A stretch of 64,000 bases of DNA, taken from IMG/VR virus record IMGVR_UViG_3300023174_000151, positions 1 through 64,000 of that record. The stretch is one strand, 5' to 3'. A model generated the notes under the pieces. It did no database searches. It saw only the letters and a program-made list of their open reading frames with translations, and was not told where the DNA came from. The stretch comes from a virus. Shown in pieces: positions 47,301 through 56,817 of the stretch. The position numbers and the translations under genes were made by a program. Numbering within the stretch: position 1 is the stretch's first letter; each line of letters begins with the position of its first letter.

Positions 47301-47341
47301 AGTAATATTGTAAGAGGAGATAATCAAGCTTTTCAAATATT

Positions 47342-47686
47342 ATGCATAACAATGCAGCTGGTTTTTTAGACGGATTTATGGATGAGGTGATGTGTCGTTG
47401 TATTGGCGAAGATGACTTTGGTCAACCACTAGCCAATCAGAATAACGATGTTCCCTTACAAGACATGTATAATCGTGGCTTGGTAGCACCAATGCGAGGT
47501 CTTGAACGTAATCCTTTACACATTGAAGGAATGAAGCGGCCTGGTGTATCGGGACTCATTCCTTCCATGGAAGAAGGTGTAGCACTGGGTGCATCACCTA
47601 AGCCACATACCTTGGTACTAGAGTTACCTGAGGCTGATGATGAAATGAAAATACAATCTGCTAAACGTCGTGGCTTAATGCGTTAA
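47342..47686 (+). CDS. Hypothetical protein (114 aa)
   Basis: Unrecognised. Begins MHNNAAGFLDGFMDEVMCRC and ends in an acidic then basic stretch. It faces away from 47300, so 47301-47341 is a divergent promoter region. Support comes from continuous coding and position only. Confidence 0.52.
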   Translation: MHNNAAGFLDGFMDEVMCRCIGEDDFGQPLANQNNDVPLQDMYNRGLVAPMRGLERNPLHIEGMKRPGVSGLIPSMEEGVALGASPKPHTLVLELPEADDEMKIQSAKRRGLMR

Positions 47687-47713
47687 GCTGGCATTTGAAT
47701 TACCCTCTGGTTT

Positions 47714-47941
47714 GTGAATTCAGATCTTGTTGACCATCCTCCGCACTACACGGCGAGTGATAGGGTTGAGTGCATCGAAGCACATGAGGCACAACTAAGT
47801 ACAGACGAATTTCGTGGCTACTTACGTGGCTGCTGTATCAAATATCTTTGGCGCTGTATGCTCAAAGGTAAACCTTTAGAAGATCTTAAGAAATGTCAGT
47901 GGTACCTTAGTAGGTTGATTGACACCTTTCAGAACGGCTGA
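47714..47941 (+). CDS. DUF3310 small protein (75 aa), GTG start
   Basis: VDHPPHYTASDRVECIEAHE, FRGYLRGCCIKYLWRC and KPLEDLKKCQWYLSRLID match DUF3310, a family of phage and cyanobacterial proteins once called SaV-like and of unproven function. Its last bases overlap the 3' end of the minus gene 47929. GTG start. Confidence 0.75.
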   Translation: MNSDLVDHPPHYTASDRVECIEAHEAQLSTDEFRGYLRGCCIKYLWRCMLKGKPLEDLKKCQWYLSRLIDTFQNG

Positions 47942-48237
47942 AGCAAGTAATCGTCTTCATCATCGTCGTCATCGTCATCAGATATACAAGCTGCCGCGAG
48001 CTCCGCCAGGTCAACATCAGTTGGTTGGCCCCAGGTGATCTCGATATTTTCGCCTGCCATAATATCTTTGACTGCTGTCCACTCCATCATCCGAGTGTAG
48101 TAAAGGTTTAAAAGAGCAGCCTGAAGCTCATCCCAAGTCATTTCTGCGCTTTGGAGTTCAGCTTTCTTCATTGCAAACTGAAGCTCCAAAGGGAGGTCAA
48201 ACTCCCGATGCTCACACGGTTCGACTGAGTGCTCCAT
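47929..48237 (-). CDS. NblA-like small protein with acidic tail (102 aa)
   Basis: LPLELQFAMKKAELQSAEMT, WDELQAALLNLYYTRMMEWT has the spacing of NblA-type helices (LxLExxFxxR...LxxLYxQMxVRE). NblA binds phycobilisomes and targets them for proteolysis in cyanobacteria, and some cyanophages carry a copy. The C-terminal run of Asp (about ten acidic residues) is not a feature of NblA, and identity is low, so this is a guess. A TAGAATAGAA box lies upstream. Confidence 0.45.
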   Translation of the reverse strand: MEHSVEPCEHREFDLPLELQFAMKKAELQSAEMTWDELQAALLNLYYTRMMEWTAVKDIMAGENIEITWGQPTDVDLAELAAACISDDDDDDDEDDYLLQPF

Positions 48238-48266
48238 TTTCTCTGCGTGTCTTATGTAATTCTATT

Positions 48267-48932
48267 CTAAGGGTAAGAGTCAAACACACTGCTTAAGACA
48301 CTGTCCGTAGCACCAAGCCATGGGTCATCTGATACTCTAAATCTGTTTGCAAACTCCGATAAAACGTACGGATTAAGTTGTTCTTCCAGATGACGGATGG
48401 CTTCTACTTGATGTGGTGCAGCACTGTAGACTCTAAATGCTGTTAACAAGATGTCTGGAGACGAACGGAAGGGTGTGTTGAGCTGTAGTAGGAATAGATC
48501 AACTTCTTCTCTCCTGCGGTCCAGGAGACCACCAATGACCTTGTAGTCGGCATCGAAGATCCAGTGACCAATGTCCTCAATGGCACCATGAAAATCATCA
48601 GCCTCTAAGCAGTCAATAATTCCGCTGTACAGAAAAGAATCCCAGCCAACCGAATGAATAAAGGAGACTAACGCTTGGCGCATACAACCGTCTAGATTCA
48701 GGCTTAACTTGTCTAGACGTCCTTCAATAATCCCAAGTTCGTGAAATAAATATTCTAATGCTTTTTCTTGACTGCAATACTGACCTTTTTTGACGGGAGC
48801 ACCGTCTGGATAAAATTGAGTTCCATATCCGATAGTGTATGGTTCTTTGCCAGTGTGTTGATCGGGATAGGCTTTTTCACTAAAGCCTTCATATTTACGG
48901 ATCAAATTAACAGCGCAAGATAGATCCGACAT
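48267..48932 (-). CDS. T4-type lysozyme/GH24 muramidase (221 aa)
   Basis: LIRKYEGFSEKAYPDQHTGK followed by YTIGYGTQFYPDG shows the catalytic Glu-x8-Asp-x5-Thr arrangement of GH24 endolysins. The C-terminal 70 residues (about 150-221) are an extra domain that I do not recognise. It sits among virion genes far from the endolysin at 34129, so it may be a tail-associated or secondary lysin. Confidence 0.78.
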   Translation of the reverse strand: MSDLSCAVNLIRKYEGFSEKAYPDQHTGKEPYTIGYGTQFYPDGAPVKKGQYCSQEKALEYLFHELGIIEGRLDKLSLNLDGCMRQALVSFIHSVGWDSFLYSGIIDCLEADDFHGAIEDIGHWIFDADYKVIGGLLDRRREEVDLFLLQLNTPFRSSPDILLTAFRVYSAAPHQVEAIRHLEEQLNPYVLSEFANRFRVSDDPWLGATDSVLSSVFDSYP

Positions 48933-49005
48933 AAAAACAATAATTATTACTTCTAATATACACAGAAATTTTTTATTTTGACTTTATGTTTTTGTTTTAT
49001 GCTAG

Positions 49006-49305
49006 CTACCATTTAACCTTGTGACTCCAATATCTAGCACTCATCTTGTCAGGATTAGGATCTTGAGCATTATGTCTAGCGTAATAAGATTTCTTTCGTG
49101 CTTTATCCTTTTCTGTTGTTGGGTTTTTACCAGCGCCTTCTACGCCTTGTTGACCAAAGCGGATAATACGTTCTTCTCCTTTATCACAAGCTTTAACTAC
49201 ATGACTTTTGGTTGGATGACCAGGAGTCTTACGGGGCTTATTACAAGCCATTTTATCTTTCGCTAGCTTGGCTGCACTTGCCGCTTTTTGGTGTTTTTCA
49301 GTCAT
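49006..49305 (-). CDS. DUF6321-like basic protein (99 aa)
   Basis: NKPRKTPGHPTKSHVVKACD, IIRFGQQGVEGAGKNP and KMSARYWSHKVKW match a small basic family (DUF6321-like) found in phages next to structural genes. No enzymatic motif; probably binds DNA or structural proteins. It lies five bases upstream of the stop of the 844-aa gene. Confidence 0.7.
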   Translation of the reverse strand: MTEKHQKAASAAKLAKDKMACNKPRKTPGHPTKSHVVKACDKGEERIIRFGQQGVEGAGKNPTTEKDKARKKSYYARHNAQDPNPDKMSARYWSHKVKW

Positions 49306-49310
49306 GTTAG

Positions 49311-51845
49311 TTATTTAAAGTTCTTGGTAAATTCTCCTAGGATATCTGATCCTGATTTGGATTTGTAATCATCATCTTCATCCTCATCATCATCTAATCC
49401 TAATCGAAAAAATTGTGCAGGCGTTTTTACTTTACTATCGGTTTTTTTCTTATCGTCTTCTTGTTCTTCTGGGAACATACCTTGAATTGTATCAAAGTTT
49501 TCAAAAGGATCATCACTTAGCGTTAGTCCGGTTGTTTCAAACTTTGATCCTGTTAAAGCTTTAGTTAAATATTCTTGTTCAGAACGATCACTGTCAGGGA
49601 AAAACTTTTCGTAAAATTCATCTTCTGTTCCTTTGTATCCAGCTTTTTGAAATGTGGTATACAGTGCAGTATCTGATTTGGGTACACCTGTCTTGTAATC
49701 TTCTGGACGTTCAATGTAAGTTATACCAAGTTCTTCTTGTGTTGGACGTTTACGTTTTTCGTTTAAGTACTTAATGTTTTCTCGTATTGTTTGAGCAGAG
49801 CCTGTGCGTAATGCTTCTTTAATTTCTTCTTTAAGTTCCTCTACTGTTCCTTTAAAGTCTTCTAGTCCATTTGCTTTAAGTACTTTGTCCCAAGCTTCTT
49901 TATTTGATGGGTCTATACCTTCAAGCATGTTATCTGCAAATTCTTCTGGTGTAGTAAAAATACCAAAAACAGATCCTAAATCTTTAGCTTCTTTACTTAA
50001 GGCGGGAAGAATATTTTTATAGATTTCATCTTGGATTTTACTGGCGTTAACAATATCGTCAGCACCATCATACCCTTGACCTTGTCCTTTTACTTGGAAG
50101 TGTATACGTGCAAAGGCATCTTTATCGTTAACGTCAATACCAAAACGATAAGCTTGTTGAGCCCAGTACTCATCTCCTTTTTTGGCAGCTTCCCAGTCTT
50201 GTGTTACTGTGTCCATTTGTTTTTTATAGTCTTCTTCTCTGGCTTTATCTCCAGTGGGATTGAAATAAAATTCAGAATTAAAATCACGTGCTGCTGTGTT
50301 TTGAATTTTATCTAAATAGTCTTTTATTCTTCTGTCCGCAACAACTTTTACAGCATTAACAATATCCTGTGTTTGGAAGGGGTTTTGTTCTTCTTGTCTA
50401 ACATCAATGTATTCACTAAATTCATCCATTGAACGAGACGTATTAAATCTTGGAGTCAAATAACCATCAACAAATTTTTTAGCAAAGGCACCATCAATTT
50501 TTAATTGTTCCTCACTATCTTCTGTTTTATAACCTAATTCAATATCTTTTTGATAACGTTCTTTAAGTGTTGTATCAAACCATTTCTGCCAGTTATATAC
50601 TACGTTGTTTCGTACACCTGTAATGTTCTCTAGTTTTTTTTCTAAGTCTTCTTCTGTTTCTTTTGTATTACCTGTTTGAGATAGGATTCCACCAACACCA
50701 CTATCTCCTAGTATTGAGTCACTTAATTGTTTGTTTATATCCATAATTTCACTAAAGCCGCCAAGCCCTTTAAATAAACTAAGCGTTTGCTCCTGTCCTT
50801 TAGCTTTCTTCATTTCAGCAATTGTTTGCTTTAAAACGTCTTGAGCTAAAGCACCAAACTTTTTTGTTTCTGTTAATGCTGTTGCACCAACGGCTTGGTT
50901 AAATGCGTCTTCTAATTCAGTGATTCCACTTTTGGTGCCTACTACACCCTTAAGTATCTCTTTATCTTCTGGTCGTTCTGAAAGACGGAATAACGTTAGA
51001 AACTCATCTTGTTTATCAATGGAAAGATATTTTTCTTTGGCTTGTTTTGCCCAATAGGGATCACCTTTTTTTGCTTTATCCCATGCAGCTGCTATTGCAC
51101 TCCCCTCTCCCATTAAACGAGAAGCTTGTGTACCTGTATTTAACCCTAACTGCTGATCACGAATAGCTTGAATCTCAGCGTCTGTTTTTTTAGCTTCAGT
51201 ATATTTTTTAGTTTCTTCTGCTATTTCCGCTGCATTAGCACGGCGTTTTGCAGCTTTACCGTAGTTGGTGTAATGATTAGCATAGAATCCATTTTCTCCG
51301 TAACGTTCAACAACATCTACGTCATCGTTTTTTACATAACTATCCCATGTATTTTTTACGTCTGGATACTTTTCTTTGTAATACTTTGGATCGAAATCAC
51401 CATAGGGGGGTTTTGATGAGAGTGCTGGATCCCATTTATCAAGTTTTTCATTTACATAAAATTGTCTGTAACTTGTTTTTAATTCTTCAAGTGTTTTTTT
51501 GTCAATGTCTAATTTTTCAATTCCTTCTCTTTGGGAAAGATAGCCTCCTTTTTGTGCTGTACTAGCAGTAGCAATAACTTTGTCATAGGCAGTATTTTTC
51601 TTAGTGTTTAATGTATTTAATTCGTTGTCATCAACTTCAACTAGTTCATCTATCACTTTTGTTGTTGGAGGTGGATAATGTCCTTGTCCTTGTTTATAGT
51701 ATTTACCATCAGCACCAAATCCAGCGTTAGTTGTCCAAGGGCTGGCAGATGTTACTTCTTTTTGATTAGGTACTAATTTTTTATTATCTGTTTTTTCTGG
51801 TACTTTAATCCATTTTTTCTCTAATGCATTATAGGTAAGGGCCAT
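49311..51845 (-). CDS. Large internal virion/ejection-like protein (844 aa)
   Basis: A highly charged Lys/Glu/Asp-rich helical protein with a single FDPKYYKEKYPDV segment (a YYxxxPDV motif seen in some repeat proteins) and two related segments AAWDKAKKGDPYWAKQA and DWEAAKKGDEYWAQQA near residues 250 and 560, an internal duplication. The acidic tail (DDDEDEDDDY) is at the C-terminus. T7-like phages carry large internal proteins here; there is no transmembrane tape-measure pattern. Function by position and composition only. Confidence 0.6.
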   Translation of the reverse strand: MALTYNALEKKWIKVPEKTDNKKLVPNQKEVTSASPWTTNAGFGADGKYYKQGQGHYPPPTTKVIDELVEVDDNELNTLNTKKNTAYDKVIATASTAQKGGYLSQREGIEKLDIDKKTLEELKTSYRQFYVNEKLDKWDPALSSKPPYGDFDPKYYKEKYPDVKNTWDSYVKNDDVDVVERYGENGFYANHYTNYGKAAKRRANAAEIAEETKKYTEAKKTDAEIQAIRDQQLGLNTGTQASRLMGEGSAIAAAWDKAKKGDPYWAKQAKEKYLSIDKQDEFLTLFRLSERPEDKEILKGVVGTKSGITELEDAFNQAVGATALTETKKFGALAQDVLKQTIAEMKKAKGQEQTLSLFKGLGGFSEIMDINKQLSDSILGDSGVGGILSQTGNTKETEEDLEKKLENITGVRNNVVYNWQKWFDTTLKERYQKDIELGYKTEDSEEQLKIDGAFAKKFVDGYLTPRFNTSRSMDEFSEYIDVRQEEQNPFQTQDIVNAVKVVADRRIKDYLDKIQNTAARDFNSEFYFNPTGDKAREEDYKKQMDTVTQDWEAAKKGDEYWAQQAYRFGIDVNDKDAFARIHFQVKGQGQGYDGADDIVNASKIQDEIYKNILPALSKEAKDLGSVFGIFTTPEEFADNMLEGIDPSNKEAWDKVLKANGLEDFKGTVEELKEEIKEALRTGSAQTIRENIKYLNEKRKRPTQEELGITYIERPEDYKTGVPKSDTALYTTFQKAGYKGTEDEFYEKFFPDSDRSEQEYLTKALTGSKFETTGLTLSDDPFENFDTIQGMFPEEQEDDKKKTDSKVKTPAQFFRLGLDDDEDEDDDYKSKSGSDILGEFTKNFK

Positions 51846-51860
51846 TGTAATAAACTTTTG

Positions 51861-52238
51861 TTAACCTGCAACTAGCTCAGGTATAAGACTAGTAATATTA
51901 TAAGCAAAAATATCAATACTTCCTTGGTCCATCCAAGATTTAATACGTGTTAATTTTTGTTCACAAAAATATGTTTGCTGAATATACCATTCTTCCATCT
52001 TATCGCTGCCCTTGTGATTATTGCAACGTTGGCACGCAGGAAGCAGGTTATTACGGTTGTTAGAACCAGAACGAAACCTTGGTATTATGTGATCTAAAGA
52101 CGTAGCTTCCCTGCCACAATAACCACATTTGTAGTCCCAGGATTCGTAGATAGATTGTCGATAACGTCGCTTAGCTAATTTAGGAGTTAATTCAAGGAGA
52201 AGGGAAAGGGGATCCTGCTCACAATTGAACATACTCAA
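51861..52238 (-). CDS. Freestanding HNH endonuclease (125 aa)
   Basis: KCGYCGREATSLDHIIPRFR, NNLLPACQRCNNHKG is a textbook HNH nuclease with the CxxC...DHIIPR...CxxCN zinc and catalytic residues. No DNA-binding domain is attached. It lies between virion genes as a selfish homing gene. A TTAAAATAAGATAA box is upstream. Confidence 0.9.
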   Translation of the reverse strand: MSMFNCEQDPLSLLLELTPKLAKRRYRQSIYESWDYKCGYCGREATSLDHIIPRFRSGSNNRNNLLPACQRCNNHKGSDKMEEWYIQQTYFCEQKLTRIKSWMDQGSIDIFAYNITSLIPELVAG

Positions 52239-52322
52239 TTTGCTGTTATCTTATTTTAATTTCTCTAAACGCGGGGGAAAGAGTATAGATACAGAAGCTT
52301 TCTTGAAGACAGCAACAAGTAT

Positions 52323-53882
52323 TCAAGGCGTATATGCTATACCGTCTTTGTCATACATAGTAAAGTTGGCAATAAGAATACGGTCTGTTGTAATGTTAAA
52401 TAGTTTTTGTAACATTGGATATATCATTGGTGACTGGGAATTGTAAGGTGGCACGTCCATCATTGCCAGTGATCTTCTGGTTGCATAGTATGATCTTGCT
52501 GCTTGTTGTTCTTTTTCTGTTTTAGCAACTAGCTTTTGTTCCCAGTTGACCATACTTTCTGGTCCCACTGGAAAATCAGATGGTTCAGGGGGGAACACAC
52601 GATCTTTAAATCTAAGTGCATAGATGTGTTTGCAATAACGTAACTCATCCAGAAGAGGTGTCCAGTTATCTGTAATAGATGTGATTACATCTTGTGGAAT
52701 GGAGTTTGCGTCTGTACTTGTGATACTTACAGAGTAGTCTTTGTAGTCAGGTAAACCTTCTGCGGAGGAGCCTGGGAGAGCCACGTCAGGTGTGCTACGG
52801 GTGTACAGGAAACCAAACTCACGATAGACTCCAGGGTTGTCTCTGGTGGCTCCTGCTTCGGTTATAGAGCTATCTGAGACTGTGTAATCAAGTCCGAAAG
52901 TATCTGGCGCATATACCTCAATGTTTCTGTCTACAGATGCTGTAGTCATTGCACTGTTATCTAAGGTGCCATCACGTTTTGTTAATTCAAAACGACCTGG
53001 TTTAATCGATGATATATTGTTGCGCGGCATTGCTTGCTTGTTGTTGCTGGAAGTAAGGAAGGAGTAATCCCGATGTGTAAAGTCCTGGCAAGTACAACAG
53101 TATCGTGCTCCTGTTACAAGGTATCTACCTACTGTAAATCCTTGTGGGGATGGACTTATGTACACAGCATCCGGTGTTACGTACACAGAACCAGCCTTCT
53201 TGAACGTAAGTATTCCCGTAAAAGGATCTATATTTGTAGCAACGGCCTGAACATAACCATAACGTTTTTGTGTTGCTGGATCAAACGTTTCTTTTGTAAT
53301 GATGTTTCCACCAACAGTAATAACACGATCTTCAAAAATCTCTGTTGTCGCTGGACGTAAACCATTAGGCTGTCCTGTGACAGGAATGTAGAAGGGCGCG
53401 GGAAGTGGGTTGCCTGAGCTCCAGGTTCCAGCGAGAGTTACATACCAATTCGTTGCGTCTTCTGTGACGCTACTGATATAAAGTCTGTTGGTACTAACGG
53501 GATCAATAAAATCATCACATCGTAATGATCCAGCGTATCGCCATACCGCCCAGTGCATTCCAAGTTCTTTATTTGTAGTTGGAAAACCTACAAAAGCACC
53601 TGAGATTACAGGCGTTGGATTACCACTTGTTGTAGTAGCCGGTATCTCGTAGGAGAATTCATATCTGTAATCAGTGTTATGTGTAGATGCGGTCGCAAGT
53701 TCATAGCCTTTCCTCCAACGTGTCCAAGCAGATTCTCTATTTATTGTGTAAATAGAGTCTGGAATTGAACCACGGGAAAATTCCGTAGTTATTGGTTTCA
53801 CACCCGCTGGTGGAATTATGGGTGCGGTTGATAAGCCACCAAAGGAACTTGAGCCAAAAGAGTTTCCACTCTTCTTTGCCAT
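52323..53882 (-). CDS. Virion/tail structural protein (519 aa)
   Basis: Gly/Ser-rich start (KKSGNSFGSSSFGGLS), then a long beta-rich body. A Cys cluster RYCCTCQDFTHRD near residue 260 resembles a CxCxDF zinc-knuckle as found in tail proteins of other phages. The order next to the 260-aa and 98-aa genes suggests a tail-tube or tail-adaptor role. Not matched to a named family. Confidence 0.58.
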   Translation of the reverse strand: MAKKSGNSFGSSSFGGLSTAPIIPPAGVKPITTEFSRGSIPDSIYTINRESAWTRWRKGYELATASTHNTDYRYEFSYEIPATTTSGNPTPVISGAFVGFPTTNKELGMHWAVWRYAGSLRCDDFIDPVSTNRLYISSVTEDATNWYVTLAGTWSSGNPLPAPFYIPVTGQPNGLRPATTEIFEDRVITVGGNIITKETFDPATQKRYGYVQAVATNIDPFTGILTFKKAGSVYVTPDAVYISPSPQGFTVGRYLVTGARYCCTCQDFTHRDYSFLTSSNNKQAMPRNNISSIKPGRFELTKRDGTLDNSAMTTASVDRNIEVYAPDTFGLDYTVSDSSITEAGATRDNPGVYREFGFLYTRSTPDVALPGSSAEGLPDYKDYSVSITSTDANSIPQDVITSITDNWTPLLDELRYCKHIYALRFKDRVFPPEPSDFPVGPESMVNWEQKLVAKTEKEQQAARSYYATRRSLAMMDVPPYNSQSPMIYPMLQKLFNITTDRILIANFTMYDKDGIAYTP

Positions 53883-53884
53883 GA

Positions 53885-54667
53885 CTAGAAGAAGCCGCCT
53901 TCCGCTATAACGTGAGCACCTGGAATATAACCACTTGAGTTTGGACCATCTGGGAATACACCTACGTAAATTCTGTCGCCACGTTCCAAATAAATTCCTT
54001 TGTTACGTAAAGGTGCGGTCGAACCTAAACCAGTGGTATTACCTGCTTGCACAACAGGTGTCGCAAGTTGAGGCATCACATCAGAACAATCAACTACACC
54101 ACTATCAGCCGGAACTGTCTTAGCAAACAACAATCTGTAATCACCAGAACCAGGGATTGGTATTGTTGTGCCACGGGTGTGATAAAACGCAAAGGTAACT
54201 GCAGGTTTGTATCCGTAGTTAACGCCGTTGTACAAGAAACCTGTAGTTGTACCGCCAGAGTACAAGAGGGAGGTATTAACACCTGTCAATGTTGATGTTC
54301 CTGTATAGGTGTAATAACCAACGCCGCTAGCAGGAGCTGTACCTATACCTGTAACTGCTGTGATCTGAATTATCTGACCACTCACAAAGGAAACAACTTG
54401 ACCAGAACTTGCAATTCCCGTGTAAGTGTAGTCTGGAGCACGATAGAAATCATTACGCACAATCGTAATGGAATCAACAACACCACCATTGTTGGTGTCT
54501 TCGCTAAGAGCTGCGTCCATGTCCACCAAGATTGATGGCCCTTGTCCGCCTTGTACAAAGAGTGTGTTGGAGGATGCACTACCTACAGTCTGTGTAGTTA
54601 CACGGACGGAATCAAATAATGGTCTATCAACCAACAAGGGTTGTTTATTTGTGGCTGTAGAAGACAA
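53885..54667 (-). CDS. Beta-rich virion protein (260 aa)
   Basis: Thr/Ser/Gly-rich beta repeats (TFVQGGQGPSIL-like, GIGTAPASGVGYYTYTG), no low-complexity tail; typical of phage tail or head-decoration proteins. It lies two bases from the next gene, so translation is coupled. No family named. Confidence 0.55.
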   Translation of the reverse strand: MSSTATNKQPLLVDRPLFDSVRVTTQTVGSASSNTLFVQGGQGPSILVDMDAALSEDTNNGGVVDSITIVRNDFYRAPDYTYTGIASSGQVVSFVSGQIIQITAVTGIGTAPASGVGYYTYTGTSTLTGVNTSLLYSGGTTTGFLYNGVNYGYKPAVTFAFYHTRGTTIPIPGSGDYRLLFAKTVPADSGVVDCSDVMPQLATPVVQAGNTTGLGSTAPLRNKGIYLERGDRIYVGVFPDGPNSSGYIPGAHVIAEGGFF

Positions 54668-54697
54668 TGTACTTACCGCTTTTTATTAATTATAGCG

Positions 54698-54994
54698 TTA
54701 TGTTCCAAGGTTAGACAGGGCTTGGAACTCTTGAAATTTCTGAGGAAGACGCATTTTACTTGTAAATAAAGACTCTGGATTATTTTGTAAATTTAAAAAC
54801 CGTTCAAAAGAACTCCCTGGTTTTGCCAAGGAGTCTTGTATGCTACCTGTAGTAGGGATATCGGCAAACTTAAATTTCTTCTTTGTTAAATAATCAACAA
54901 TAGATTGTGGATCTTCGCGGTATTCTGATAGGCCACTGTTATACACTTCCCCTGGGAGGTAGGAGCTATCTACGTAGTCAGAAAATCTAGCCAT
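54698..54994 (-). CDS. Hypothetical virion-module protein (98 aa)
   Basis: Unrecognised helical protein (RFSDYVDSSYLPGEVYNSGL; SIVDYLTKKKFKFADIP). The start shares one base with the lysozyme stop (TAATG-like overlap). Small adaptor or connector-like role is possible by position. Confidence 0.5.
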   Translation of the reverse strand: MARFSDYVDSSYLPGEVYNSGLSEYREDPQSIVDYLTKKKFKFADIPTTGSIQDSLAKPGSSFERFLNLQNNPESLFTSKMRLPQKFQEFQALSNLGT

Positions 54995-55665
54995 CAGTAC
55001 AACGCAAAAGGATTAGGTGGTATCGCTGGACTAGTTGTAGAAAGCACTCCAGGGAGTACGGATTGCATTACCATCTCTACTAATGTTTTCGCCTTATTAT
55101 TCTTTTCTTCTAACTCTGGCTTTACTGCGCCACCGATGACTGATGCCAAAATATCTTCTACGCTTTTATTTGTAGAAGTAGGTGGTGCAGCAAATGAAGA
55201 TGTAGCTGTTTGTTGAGGCTTATCCAGAAAACTTAATTTATCATACAAAGTACGTGCGGCTTGCATGCGCTCATTTGTTTTTGGAACACCAGCACGCTCA
55301 AAATCAGTTAAGAAACGACGTGACGCTTCTTCTGGAGAAACAGCTTTACGTAAAGAAGCAGCAGCCGCTTTCTCGGGACCACTTAACTCATGTAATAAAA
55401 AGTCCGCTTGTATGCCTGTATTACCTGGATCTGCTTTTCGTCCTTTAGCAAAATTAACAAGAGCAGTTTGACGGTCACCTGTCCATTGACCTAAACCGTA
55501 ACCACCAACACCCCTGGGACCACCAACTGCTCCTCCTTCGTTTATACGAGGATTAAAGTCAGACTCAAGTTGAAAATTACCTAAGACGCCAGCAATCTGT
55601 GCGCGGGTGTAGCCCGCACCTTTCAAACGTTCAGCAACAAGAGTAGCGTTTGGATTTAAAGGCAT
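54994..55665 (-). CDS. Tail-associated lysozyme, Phage_lysozyme2-like (223 aa)
   Basis: LVAERLKGAGYTRAQIAGVL, GNFQLESDFNP (catalytic Glu in QLES), GYGLGQWTGDRQTALVNFAK and EEASRRFLTDFERAGVP match the tail-lysozyme family (Phage_lysozyme2). Such enzymes open the wall during DNA entry. The C-terminal half is a Lys/Asn/Ala linker region. ATG 55665 is preferred over 55716. Confidence 0.82.
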   Translation of the reverse strand: MPLNPNATLVAERLKGAGYTRAQIAGVLGNFQLESDFNPRINEGGAVGGPRGVGGYGLGQWTGDRQTALVNFAKGRKADPGNTGIQADFLLHELSGPEKAAAASLRKAVSPEEASRRFLTDFERAGVPKTNERMQAARTLYDKLSFLDKPQQTATSSFAAPPTSTNKSVEDILASVIGGAVKPELEEKNNKAKTLVEMVMQSVLPGVLSTTSPAIPPNPFALY

Positions 55666-55669
55666 AACA

Positions 55670-55789
55670 TTAACTTTCTCTAACCCAATTTGATTCGGCC
55701 TTGAGACCTGGTGCAAATACGGCTTGAACAGACGTAATCAAACTAACGGTAGCTGCAAGGCGTCTAACAAAATTAGGACAAAGAGTCAT
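55670..55789 (-). CDS. Possible tiny peptide with signal-like segment (39 aa)
   Basis: MTLCPNFVRRLAATVSLITS followed by VQAVFAPGLKAESN: a basic N-terminus and a hydrophobic stretch ending in an Ala-containing site, like a signal peptide, in the gap upstream of the tail lysozyme. Coding is unproven since it overlaps the alternative start of that gene. Confidence 0.3.
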   Translation of the reverse strand: MTLCPNFVRRLAATVSLITSVQAVFAPGLKAESNWVRES

Positions 55790-55884
55790 CAGTTTAAAGC
55801 AACAACACTGGTCTCCGTGAATCAAAGATTCTTATCCAGTTGGGTTCTTGGACTTACATGTTGTGCAATGCCAATTATATAAAG

Positions 55885-56817
55885 TTAATTATATTGTTGT
55901 ATTTGTTTCATTAACTCTTCGTCAAATACCGCATTTTTAAACAAATCTGCAAGGTCTTGAGCTTGTACTTGTGCTCCAGTATTTACTTGTTGTGCTGTAG
56001 TTGCATTAAGTCCTGGCACAGATGTGATGGGTGATTGCAGCTGATAACCAACAGTAGGATTTTGGGGTTCGCCATAATCACGGTAATCATATTCTGTGCC
56101 AGCTTTACCGTAGGCGCTAAGTTCCTGTGGTGCTGCACCAGGGTTTATGGTATTTTGAATTACATCATATCCAGCTTGGCCAGGCTTTACTTTACTAGCT
56201 AAACCACCTGGACCACCATACTTTTTAGCCCAGATTTGCATGCCAATATCTTCTGCTGTCTTAACGCTTTCAGGTGTAGCACCTTGAGCTGCAGCAATTT
56301 TACGTGCGTTTTCGTAACGCTGAAGTTCAGGATCTTGTGCTGTTAATTGCGCAGTACGAGACACTTCCTGTTGGTAGCTACGCTCTCCTGGTGGTACATA
56401 AGCATCAGCAAGAGGAGTTTGTGTACTAGTTCTTGGTAAAAGGTTACCAAATTGACCGCCTACTTTACCAGCTTCTCGCGTATAAACTAAATCTTTTCCA
56501 CGTTGAGCAGGGAAAAAACGTTGTCCTCCAACATTGATTTCACCTAATGCAGCAGCATCCGGTGTATACCCTCCTTTCCCAAGCAAAACTTCTCTGCCAT
56601 CTAAACGTGCAGCACCTAAATTAGGAAGTTTTGTTTCGCTAGTTCCAAGATTTAAGAAGGCTCCTATTCTTGCAAGAGGATTAGCCGGTTCTGCCCCACG
56701 GATAACACCACCTTGTCTTAATCGATTAAGAACAGCTTGTTGCTCTCTAGCTCTTTGTACCTGACCTGGATCAGGAGCACTCTTTCTTTGTCCACCTTGA
56801 TAAGCCATTAGCGCCAA
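55885..56817 (-). CDS. Virion-associated protein (310 aa)
   Basis: Gly/Arg/Gln-rich throughout with a helical C-terminus (TAQQVNTGAQVQAQDLADLF). It starts MALMAYQGGQRKSAP and overlaps the next gene by 10 bases. Internal virion protein by composition and place; no family named. Confidence 0.52.
   Translation of the reverse strand: MALMAYQGGQRKSAPDPGQVQRAREQQAVLNRLRQGGVIRGAEPANPLARIGAFLNLGTSETKLPNLGAARLDGREVLLGKGGYTPDAAALGEINVGGQRFFPAQRGKDLVYTREAGKVGGQFGNLLPRTSTQTPLADAYVPPGERSYQQEVSRTAQLTAQDPELQRYENARKIAAAQGATPESVKTAEDIGMQIWAKKYGGPGGLASKVKPGQAGYDVIQNTINPGAAPQELSAYGKAGTEYDYRDYGEPQNPTVGYQLQSPITSVPGLNATTAQQVNTGAQVQAQDLADLFKNAVFDEELMKQIQQYN

Noticed and set aside
49311-51845. Tape measure protein
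   Set aside because: The protein is charged and helical but lacks hydrophobic segments and the length-repeat pattern. No tail sheath or tube partners of a long tail were recognised, so I describe it as an internal virion-like protein.
53034-53360. 108-aa Cys-rich + ORF
   Set aside because: Antisense of the 519-aa virion gene with no initiation context.
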